A program made the translations under genes and the position numbers. 64,000 nucleotides of DNA, taken from contig AP023240.1 in NCBI GenBank assembly GCA_016592635.1, forward strand, positions 434,001-498,000, written 5' to 3'. This stretch comes from Methyloprofundus sp. Its GTDB lineage: Bacteria > Pseudomonadota > Gammaproteobacteria > Methylococcales > Methylomonadaceae. Shown one piece after another: positions 1 through 6,893 of this stretch (its first letter is position 1; each line of letters begins with the position of its first letter). The notes under the pieces are model-generated. The model was not told the DNA's origin. It made no database searches and saw nothing but the letters and a program-made list of their open reading frames with translations.

Positions 1-1
1 G

Positions 2-586
2 CATATTCAGGCTTTGACTCAGGGTGTGGATGTCAGTTTGGGCTATGATCTATTTATTGATCTTTCTTATCAGCTTGCGCAGATTAAATCAGGTTTTCGT
101 AAGAGTTATAAGTCATTAATTAACTCTGGTCTACGAATGTGGAATGTGTCTGTTCTGGCACAAGCCAATATCAGTGTATGGGAGGAGTTTCATGCGCTAC
201 ATGTACAAGTTGCAGACAAAGAAACAAGGTGTGCTAAATCTTGGGATGTTCAGCATCAGGCAATTATAGAAGGGGATGCTTTTCTGGTTATTTTACGCGA
301 TCATGAGGGTATTATGGTCGGTGCTGGTTTTTTTAGTACTACGCGGGATGAAGGTAGTTATGGCGTTGGAGTTTATCAGCGATCATTGTTTGATAAGCCT
401 TTAGGTCATGTTGTGCAATATCGCGCTATCGAAGAAATGCAACACAGAGGTATACGCTGGTACAAGGTTGGGGGGATGGCTTATCCTGTAGCAGAGTACA
501 CTACAAAAGAAGTATCAATTTCTTATTTTAAACAAGGTTTTGCTACACATGTGATGCCAAGGTACCAGCTGGCTTATCAGGCGTAG
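2..586 (+). CDS. FemAB/GNAT-like acyltransferase, C-terminal part (5' end outside window)
   Basis: The reading frame is open from the first bases of the window, so this is the C-terminal part of a longer protein; the in-frame TTG at 14 is probably not the start. The visible ~194 residues resemble the C-terminal acyltransferase fold of FemAB/GNAT proteins: a helical arm, then strands around 'GDAFLVILRDHEGIMVGAGFF' split by turns, and a late 'WYKVGGMAYP' segment, ending in a short aromatic tail. Such proteins often sit in flagellar glycan (nonulosonic acid) clusters, and a Maf-type gene and flagellin lie just downstream on the other strand. The substrate cannot be read from the sequence. The family call is moderate; the role is inference. 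Confidence 0.55.
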   Translation, partial: HIQALTQGVDVSLGYDLFIDLSYQLAQIKSGFRKSYKSLINSGLRMWNVSVLAQANISVWEEFHALHVQVADKETRCAKSWDVQHQAIIEGDAFLVILRDHEGIMVGAGFFSTTRDEGSYGVGVYQRSLFDKPLGHVVQYRAIEEMQHRGIRWYKVGGMAYPVAEYTTKEVSISYFKQGFATHVMPRYQLAYQA

Positions 587-600
587 CGGAGCTTATGTTA

Positions 601-744
601 TACCAATCCCAATATATTGATGTCCTAACTTCAAAAATGTCGTCATCCTGCATGCTTTTAGCAGGAATCTACTACACGAATGGATTCCCGATAAAAAAAC
701 CTCGGGAATGACGGTATTAAGGTAATTATTTACTGGGATTGGTA
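601..744. repeat. MITE-like inverted-repeat element, copy A
   Basis: A 144-bp non-coding block is bounded by perfect 11-bp terminal inverted repeats, TACCAATCCCA at 601-611 and TGGGATTGGTA at 734-744, flanked by TTA on both sides. Inside is a second nested palindrome of the common GTCATTCC/GGGAAT type. A closely similar copy lies at 35910-36076. There is no coding capacity. This is the pattern of a short non-autonomous element mobilised in trans, but no matching transposase ends are present in the window. Confidence 0.75.
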
Positions 745-786
745 TTATCTGTACTACGCTAGATTAAGCCGATCCAATCTACAATT

Positions 787-3303
787 TTACTCTACCTGCA
801 TTTTTAATTGGTTTATCCGTGATTTTAGTTGCTGCGCCATTTCCATGCTTGGGTCTATAGATAATAAATGATCCAGCATGAGTTCGGCAGCATCATAGAC
901 TTTAATTTCTATATATAAATTCACTAACTTCAACTTATGTAATGTATCTTCTGGAAAGGCTTGAATATAAGTATTATAGCTATCAATTGCCTCAAGGATA
1001 TCCCCCGTCAGGCGGCATGACTCTGCATAGTGCGGTAGATAAATCGGAGATAATTGTGATAGACACTTCAAAGCAAGTAGGGTGTTGGCATGGTTATCTT
1101 GGGAGATGCTAATGGATGCTACTCTCAGTAGTGCTTCTTCTAGAAGCGGTGAATCTTCTATGCTGATAACACCATCATAAAGTTGTAACGCTAGTTCGGT
1201 ATTGTTTTCTAGTTCGGCTATATACCCTGCAATCAATAATTTGTAAGGTTCTTTTTCACTTTCCTGAGCATAGTGTAAATCTAAACCATCTTTTAAATTT
1301 TGCAGAGCGATTACTTTTTGGTGTTTGAAAAGAAGTATTGCCTTCGTTTTTGATAATGCCAAAGCGGACAGGTTTTCTATATTTTGTTTAAAAGCTGTTT
1401 GTGTTGCCTCTAATATAGCTTGAAATTTATTAGCTAAGGTATTGAACTCTTGAGCGACATTTTCAGGAATAGACGCTGATGGGTGGTTTGCTTTCCACAT
1501 GCTAGCACGGTTATAACTTTTATCTTGTTGCCATTGTTCAATCAGTAATGCGAAGTCAGGTGTGTCGCTTGTCTCTTCTAGTCTGGCTTTGATGCGCAAA
1601 ACAGTTTTGTCGAGTAATGCTAATAATTGTTGGGCACCTGTTTCATATGACTGATAATAAATCCTGCCTAATTCTTTTGCTTTTTCTGCAGTCCAGTCAT
1701 CGCTGTCAGAGTGGGGGGAGATAATTCTGATAAAGTTTAGTACCCCAAAACTTTTAACTAGGCTACTGTATTTTCGATGCTGTTTGTTGAGTTTTTTCTC
1801 AATTTGATCTAACGATCTCTTGTCTTTATAGTTTTCAATTTCGCCAGTAGCATTGTACATTTCTTCGTTAATCTTTAATGCTTTTTTAGAAAGTTTCTCA
1901 ATGAGCTTTATATGATGAACTGCTTGACCTAGTTCAACTAAAATAGAGGCATAATGCTTTTCAAAGTCTGCTTTTTTAAGCTGTGGTGTATTGACCGATG
2001 CAATGTCGAAAGGTGCAGTTGTAATTGAGTCAAGAGAGATGTTATCAGGGTGAACATATTTTATGCCTTCTGCTTTTGCTGCATCAATAGCCAAATTAAT
2101 GACTTCTTTATGTTCGGTATTAATAGCCTTAGCTTGATGTTCCAAACTGCGTAGGGCAAGGTAAAAATCAGGGTCAGATGAGCGTTGATCCCCTTTATAA
2201 GTTTCTACTTCTGATAAGGAAGTATTAAAATTAGGCCCTATACTGGCTTCATCATTACCGGCAGCATGGGTGATACCTTCCTTGCTAAAACAAAGGTCAA
2301 GCCCTGCTAATAAAATACGTTGGAAGCCAAAATGATAGGCAGCGTTAAGAGCACTATTAGACACTGTCGTGCCAGTTGCATCGATATTGTCAGGATTAGA
2401 CGCGGTTTTCCATGGGAACCTATTACCAAAGTAGAGTTTTATACCTGGCCACTGGTTCGCCAACGAGGGGTCTATATGGTAAGAATGTAGAAAAACTGTT
2501 TTCTTAAACTGGAACATTTCTTTGCTGACATCAATGTTTTCTTCTTGTGGATCCACAGAAACAATAAAGTCAGGTTCAATTTCAATACTAATGAGTAGTT
2601 TTGAAAGTCGAGAAACTGAAAAAATAACTAACTTAGACCTGTTCTTTTTAACCCAAGGCAATATATCGGTAAGTGAGGGGCCGCCGGCAAGAATAATCGC
2701 TGTTTGGTTGGGGTAGGTATCATTGAGTAATTTGGCAGGTAAAATATTGTCCGCTATGTTTTCTAATTGGCGAATCAAAAAAGTTTGCGAGCCAAGACTG
2801 CTGGCATATTGAAAATGTAAGGATTGCAGTGATTCTGTTATTTGCCAATTTAGCTCTGCATATTCTGGAAGGTTAACTTGTTGCGCACAAATGGCTTTAA
2901 ATGCATAAACTTGGCGTAAGTAACAATAATCTTTGAGCTTGAGTTCTTTAGCTTCTTCTTCCCAAAACTCAGCAGTCGTACAGATAATTTCATCGTTTAA
3001 TGCATGAATTAAATCTTGCTGTTGCAATTGCTGTAAAACTTCGGGTATTTCAATGAATAAGTAGCGAGTTCCAGCGGGAACTCCCTGATATCGGATATAT
3101 TGAGGTAGTAAACCTGAGTCTGTACCAACAATGACGTACAACGAGTCTTCATCAAAAAGTTTTTCTTTGAATTCGGCATCAAAAATTGCATTAGCACTTA
3201 TTTTGCTGAAACTATCACGGTTGATATGATATAAAAACTTTTCACCAAATATATTTGTTGTTAAGGTGTTGGTGTTTACTTGTGACAGTTGAGGGCTAGG
3301 CAT
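787..3303 (-). CDS. Maf-type (DUF115) motility accessory factor, putative flagellin glycosyltransferase
   Basis: An 838-residue protein of the motility accessory factor family (DUF115/MAF_flag10), whose members are thought to transfer nonulosonic acids such as pseudaminic or legionaminic acid onto flagellin in the cytoplasm. The core is visible around residues 200-420: the AIILAGGPSL motif, a 'FIVSVDPQ' strand and an LLAGLDL motif. The C-terminal third is helical and ends in TPR-like repeats. It lies downstream of flagellin on the same strand with a stem-loop between them, the usual partnership. No sugar-biosynthesis genes (pse/leg) are in view; they may lie beyond the left edge with the acyltransferase fragment. 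The family assignment is firm; the exact sugar is unknown. Confidence 0.8.
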   Translation of the reverse strand: MPSPQLSQVNTNTLTTNIFGEKFLYHINRDSFSKISANAIFDAEFKEKLFDEDSLYVIVGTDSGLLPQYIRYQGVPAGTRYLFIEIPEVLQQLQQQDLIHALNDEIICTTAEFWEEEAKELKLKDYCYLRQVYAFKAICAQQVNLPEYAELNWQITESLQSLHFQYASSLGSQTFLIRQLENIADNILPAKLLNDTYPNQTAIILAGGPSLTDILPWVKKNRSKLVIFSVSRLSKLLISIEIEPDFIVSVDPQEENIDVSKEMFQFKKTVFLHSYHIDPSLANQWPGIKLYFGNRFPWKTASNPDNIDATGTTVSNSALNAAYHFGFQRILLAGLDLCFSKEGITHAAGNDEASIGPNFNTSLSEVETYKGDQRSSDPDFYLALRSLEHQAKAINTEHKEVINLAIDAAKAEGIKYVHPDNISLDSITTAPFDIASVNTPQLKKADFEKHYASILVELGQAVHHIKLIEKLSKKALKINEEMYNATGEIENYKDKRSLDQIEKKLNKQHRKYSSLVKSFGVLNFIRIISPHSDSDDWTAEKAKELGRIYYQSYETGAQQLLALLDKTVLRIKARLEETSDTPDFALLIEQWQQDKSYNRASMWKANHPSASIPENVAQEFNTLANKFQAILEATQTAFKQNIENLSALALSKTKAILLFKHQKVIALQNLKDGLDLHYAQESEKEPYKLLIAGYIAELENNTELALQLYDGVISIEDSPLLEEALLRVASISISQDNHANTLLALKCLSQLSPIYLPHYAESCRLTGDILEAIDSYNTYIQAFPEDTLHKLKLVNLYIEIKVYDAAELMLDHLLSIDPSMEMAQQLKSRINQLKMQVE

Positions 3304-3329
3304 AAAGTTTCATTTTTTTGACTGAATGC

Positions 3330-3366
3330 ATCACGACTTAATTATGGTAGATAAATAAGTCGTGAT
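3330..3366 (-). terminator. Stem-loop between flagellin and the Maf gene
   Basis: ATCACGACTTA (3330-3340) and TAAGTCGTGAT (3356-3366) form a perfect 11-bp stem with a 15-nt loop just after the flagellin gene. There is no strong T run on the minus strand, so it may act as an mRNA 3'-stabilising or partial termination structure, which would keep flagellin mRNA more abundant than the Maf message. Confidence 0.5.
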
Positions 3367-3392
3367 TTTGGAAGGTCATCAAAGTATACCAT

Positions 3393-4238
3393 TTATTGTA
3401 GTAACTGTAGGACGGCTTGTGGTCGTTGGTTGGCTTGCGATAGCATAGCTGTTCCAGCTTGTTGTAGAATCTGACTACGACTTAAGGCCGCAGTTTCAGC
3501 AGCAAAGTCAGCATCTAGAATTCTTGATTTAGCGGCTGCTTGATTTTCTATTGATGACTGTAAATTAGTAATCGTTGTTGTAAATCTATTTTGTACAGCA
3601 CCTAATTTTGATCGAGCTTGGTCTACATTTCTAATCGCTAGATCAAGGGATGCAATCGCAGAAAGTCCACCAGCAGTACTGGTATTTGAACCAATACTGA
3701 CTTTGAATACTTCAGATAAAGTACCTGATAAATTAGGGACACTAATGGCTATTTGGTTATCTGTAGCGGTATTAGCGCCGATTTGAAAATCAATACCACC
3801 CGATAAGCTACCATTAATGATTTTTTTGCCGTTGAACTCGGTATTAGTAATAACCCGTTGTAGCTCATCATTTAATTGTTGAAACTCTGTTTGTAGTTTT
3901 TGCTTATCCTCAGATGTTACCGCACCTGTATTTGATGCCTGTACTGCCAAATCACGCATTCGTTGCATGGTTTCGGTCATGACTCCCATTGCCGCTTCGG
4001 CCGTTTGCGCCATAGAAACACCATCATTCGCATTTCTGGTTGCAACAGTCATACCACGAATTTGTGAGTTCATGCGATTAGCAATAGCAAGTCCCGCAGC
4101 ATCATCTTTAGCACTATTAACCCGTAACCCTGAAGATAGGCGCTCCATGGTGGTGCTTAAGGCTCGGTTGGACGATGTAAGTTGTCTTTGGGCGTTCATT
4201 GAACTTATGTTTGTATTAATAACCATTCCGCTAGACAT
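3393..4238 (-). CDS. fliC: Flagellin
   Basis: A 281-residue flagellin, the filament subunit exported through the flagellar type III apparatus. The conserved N-terminal D0/D1 region covers about residues 5-145 (INTNISSMNAQRQL, LSSGLRVNSAKDDAAGLAI, MRDLAVQASNTG). The C-terminal D1/D0 region covers about 200-281 (LGAVQNRF, ILDADFAAE, ending VLQLLQ). The central variable domain is short, giving a compact flagellin. The start MSSGMVIN is supported by a GAGAGG site 8 nt upstream; MVIN four residues later is possible. A sigma-54 promoter lies about 40 nt upstream. Ser/Thr-rich stretches in the middle are candidate glycosylation sites, consistent with the neighbouring Maf and OGT-like genes. Confidence 0.96.
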   Translation of the reverse strand: MSSGMVINTNISSMNAQRQLTSSNRALSTTMERLSSGLRVNSAKDDAAGLAIANRMNSQIRGMTVATRNANDGVSMAQTAEAAMGVMTETMQRMRDLAVQASNTGAVTSEDKQKLQTEFQQLNDELQRVITNTEFNGKKIINGSLSGGIDFQIGANTATDNQIAISVPNLSGTLSEVFKVSIGSNTSTAGGLSAIASLDLAIRNVDQARSKLGAVQNRFTTTITNLQSSIENQAAAKSRILDADFAAETAALSRSQILQQAGTAMLSQANQRPQAVLQLLQ

Positions 4239-4279
4239 GATATTTACCTCTCGTTAGTTGGTGTTGTTGTCTAAAACTC

Positions 4280-4297
4280 AAGCAGACAGCGTGCCAA
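4280..4297 (-). promoter_or_regulatory. Sigma-54 (RpoN) -24/-12 promoter of flagellin
   Basis: Read on the minus strand, TTGGCACG-CTGT-CTGCTT matches the sigma-54 consensus TGGCACG-N4-TTGCW: GG at -24 and GC at -12 with correct spacing. It lies about 42 nt before the flagellin start codon. This implies activation by a FleQ/FlrC-type enhancer-binding protein that is not in this window. Confidence 0.88.
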
Positions 4298-4506
4298 GAT
4301 TGTAAATATCAGTGAATATTTTTTTCAAGATATTGAAAGTAAATGTATTTGTTTAAATTTTTTAAGTTATTTTGTTTAGATTTTGACTGTCATTTTATTG
4401 ACCCCATAGGTAAAATAAATAACTTGTTGTAAGAAATGAACGTAAAGTGGCAAAAAAGTGCCGCTGATTTATTAGTGAAATACATCACAGTCTGTACAAA
4501 CAAAAT

Positions 4507-4533
4507 TAAACAATTGTTATAAATGGCCGATAA
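4507..4533 (+). promoter_or_regulatory. Sigma-28 (FliA) promoter of the YjfB-like gene
   Basis: TAAA at 4507-4510, exactly 15 nt of spacer, then GCCGATAA at 4526-4533. This is the full FliA consensus, 37 nt upstream of the YjfB-like start. It places the small gene in the late flagellar class, divergent from the sigma-54 flagellin promoter. Confidence 0.88.
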
Positions 4534-4570
4534 TAACTTTGTCGATAATCATTATATTAAGGAGTAGGAC

Positions 4571-4759
4571 ATGGTTGATTCAGTTGGTAGTGTTGATGGC
4601 CCTGGTTTGGCGACCGCATTAATGAGGCAAAAAACAGCAGAAGAACAATTGGCAGTAACTGTTGTTAAAAAAGCGCAAGACATTGAAGCTGTGCAGGGTG
4701 AAGCGGCAGTAAAATTAATACAGGATGTTGCACCTGGTAAAGTTGACCTATATGCATAG
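4571..4759 (+). CDS. YjfB-like putative motility protein
   Basis: A 62-residue protein of the YjfB family ('putative motility protein'), small alpha-helical proteins often found beside flagellin genes; their molecular role is not settled. It has no signal peptide or membrane segment; the C-terminal half (AVKLIQDVA) is the family's most conserved part. A clear AAGGAG site lies 6-8 nt before the ATG and a textbook FliA promoter lies upstream. A 7-bp stem-loop follows the gene. The promoter and position support a role in late flagellar function. Confidence 0.8.
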   Translation: MVDSVGSVDGPGLATALMRQKTAEEQLAVTVVKKAQDIEAVQGEAAVKLIQDVAPGKVDLYA

Positions 4760-4792
4760 CAGTATTTAGCTATTTGAGCATTTGTTGGTTGT

Positions 4793-4819
4793 GGTGGAAA
4801 GTGCTAAAGCTATTCCACC
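4793..4819 (+). terminator. Stem-loop after the YjfB-like gene
   Basis: GGTGGAA (4793-4799) pairs with TTCCACC (4813-4819) around a 13-nt loop. No T run follows, so termination is only possible, not certain. Confidence 0.35.
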
Positions 4820-4908
4820 CTTGTGCCAGAAGACCAAGATATATTTTTAGACTGTTATTTGGTAGCATATTTAATCATTAAGGTGAGTCACTCTGGTTAA
4901 TAAAATAA

Positions 4909-6786
4909 ATGGCAGATAAAAAAATTGGGCGTAATGACCCATGTGTATGTGGTAGTGGTAAAAAATATAAGAAATGTTGTTTGTTAACAGCTTCGACAAC
5001 TACAGCTCCAGCAGCTCCAGTCAGCTCAGCAACTTTTCAGCGTCTGCAATTAGCGGTAGAGCATCATCAGGCAGGTAGACTTAATGAAGCACAAGCTCTT
5101 TACCAACGAGTTTTAACAGTATCGCCTGATAATGCTGATGCACTGCATTATTTAGGGTTGATCTATTATCAAACAGGGGATAGTGCAACAGCCGTTAGTT
5201 TGATTTCTAAGAGTATCGCAATAAGCCCCAGCAGTTTAATGCATTGCAATTTAGGTGCAGCGCAACAGGCATTGGGACATCATGATTTAGCCATAGCAAG
5301 TTACCGCTCAGCCATCACATTACAACCAGATTATGCGGAAGCCTATAGTAATTTGGGAGCCGCTTTACAAGAACAGGGTCAATTAACTGACTCCATTAAG
5401 GCTTTTCAGCAAGCTTTATCCTTAAACCCTCATTATGCAAGTGCGCAAAATAACTTGGGTAATGCACTTTTAGTGCAAGGTAACTTAGAAGGCGCAATAG
5501 AGTGCTATCGACAATCATTGACTTTAAATACTGATAACCTCAGTACCCATAGTAACTTATTGATGGCTTTAAGTTACTATCCGCAATGTTCAGCACAGCA
5601 ATATCTGGATGAAGCTCTAATATTCGGTAATAAAGTATTAGTAATGGCCAGGCCTTATCAGCAATGGCCTGCTTTTGAAACTGACCGAGCAGCAAAGAAA
5701 CTAAGAATTGGCTTTGTATCGGGTGATTTTAAAGTTCATCCTGTTAGTTATTTTTTAGAAAGTATTTTCCAGCATTGTGCTACGGAAAATTTGGAATTGG
5801 TGGCTTATGCTACCCAATTTAAAGAAGATGTATTGACGCAACGTATTAAGTCGCATTTTGCTGAATGGAATATTATTTCGGGTATCAGTGATGATTGTGT
5901 TGCCCAGAAAATTTATGCTGACAAAATTGATATATTAGTGGATCTCTCCGGACATACGTCGGCCAATAGGTTGGCTGTTTTTGCTTGGAAACCAGCACCT
6001 GTGCAAGTCAGTTGGCTCGGTTTTTTTGCCAGTACTGGTGTACCAGGAATTGATTTTTTACTCACAGATGCCACTTCAGTGCCCGAGACACAAAGTAAAA
6101 ATTTTAGTGAAAAACTTTGGTATCTACCTGAAACACGGCTTTGCTTTACACCACCTGATACCAAGTTATTGCCAGGCAGTGTACCTGCTAAGCGCAATAG
6201 TTATATTACATTTGGTTGCTTTCAAAATTTATCCAAAATAAATAATGCAGTGCTTGCTGTGTGGGCACAGATTTTTGAAGCATTGCCGACTGCTAAGCTA
6301 GTACTAAGAAATAAGCAGATGTCGTGTTTGGTCGAACGAGAAAGTTTGCAGCAACGATTGGTTTTGGCAGGGATTCAAGTAGAGCGGGTAAAAATAGACG
6401 GGCTAATCGCACGTGAGGATTATTTGGCTTCCTATGCTGAGATTGATATTATGCTGGATACCTTTCCTTACCCTGGCGGAACCACCACATGTGAAGCATT
6501 ATGGATGGGCGTTCCGACATTAACACTTGCAGGTAATACCTTATTGGCACGGCAGGGGGCTAGTCTTTTGCATTGTGCAGGTTTGCCAGAGTGGATTGCA
6601 CACGATGCGGATGATTATGTTGCTAAAGCTATGCAGCATGCAACAAATATTGACATGTTAAGTAGCTTAAGGGAGAACTTAAGAGCACAATTACTGACAA
6701 CCGCTCTTTTTGATGCTGAGCGGTTTACGCAACAGTTAGCAGAGGCAATGTTTGCTATGTGGCAGCAAAGATTAGCAGAGAAGTAA
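4909..6786 (+). CDS. SEC-C/TPR/O-GlcNAc-transferase-like (GT41) glycosyltransferase
   Basis: A 625-residue three-part protein. Residues 1-25 are a SEC-C zinc motif (GRNDPCVCGSGKKYKKCC) that binds zinc through the CxC...CC pattern. Residues ~40-220 are five or six TPR units (LNEAQALYQRVL, PDYAEAYSNLGAALQ, PHYASAQNNLGNAL). Residues ~260-620 match the GT41/OGT C-terminal catalytic region: LRIGFVSGDFKVHPVSYF, VDLSGHTSANRL, and DTFPYPGGTTTCEALWMGVP, the nucleotide-sugar binding loop. Bacterial GT41 proteins attach a sugar to Ser/Thr of cytoplasmic or flagellar proteins. Position next to flagellin suggests flagellin as acceptor, by inference. The SEC-C fusion is an uncommon N-terminus for an OGT. 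No good ribosome site precedes the ATG. Confidence 0.85.
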   Translation: MADKKIGRNDPCVCGSGKKYKKCCLLTASTTTAPAAPVSSATFQRLQLAVEHHQAGRLNEAQALYQRVLTVSPDNADALHYLGLIYYQTGDSATAVSLISKSIAISPSSLMHCNLGAAQQALGHHDLAIASYRSAITLQPDYAEAYSNLGAALQEQGQLTDSIKAFQQALSLNPHYASAQNNLGNALLVQGNLEGAIECYRQSLTLNTDNLSTHSNLLMALSYYPQCSAQQYLDEALIFGNKVLVMARPYQQWPAFETDRAAKKLRIGFVSGDFKVHPVSYFLESIFQHCATENLELVAYATQFKEDVLTQRIKSHFAEWNIISGISDDCVAQKIYADKIDILVDLSGHTSANRLAVFAWKPAPVQVSWLGFFASTGVPGIDFLLTDATSVPETQSKNFSEKLWYLPETRLCFTPPDTKLLPGSVPAKRNSYITFGCFQNLSKINNAVLAVWAQIFEALPTAKLVLRNKQMSCLVERESLQQRLVLAGIQVERVKIDGLIAREDYLASYAEIDIMLDTFPYPGGTTTCEALWMGVPTLTLAGNTLLARQGASLLHCAGLPEWIAHDADDYVAKAMQHATNIDMLSSLRENLRAQLLTTALFDAERFTQQLAEAMFAMWQQRLAEK

Positions 6787-6893
6787 CAATGATTGGACGA
6801 TTGTTTTATAGATTTTAAGTCATGCTAAACAATCCCTTCTGTACGTATATATGACATATAGATAAATAACGCTACTCCTGACAACAGAGGTTA

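Noticed and set aside
6787..6893. Glycine riboswitch before gcvP
   Set aside because: Only ~107 bp upstream, with no structure of the aptamer type.
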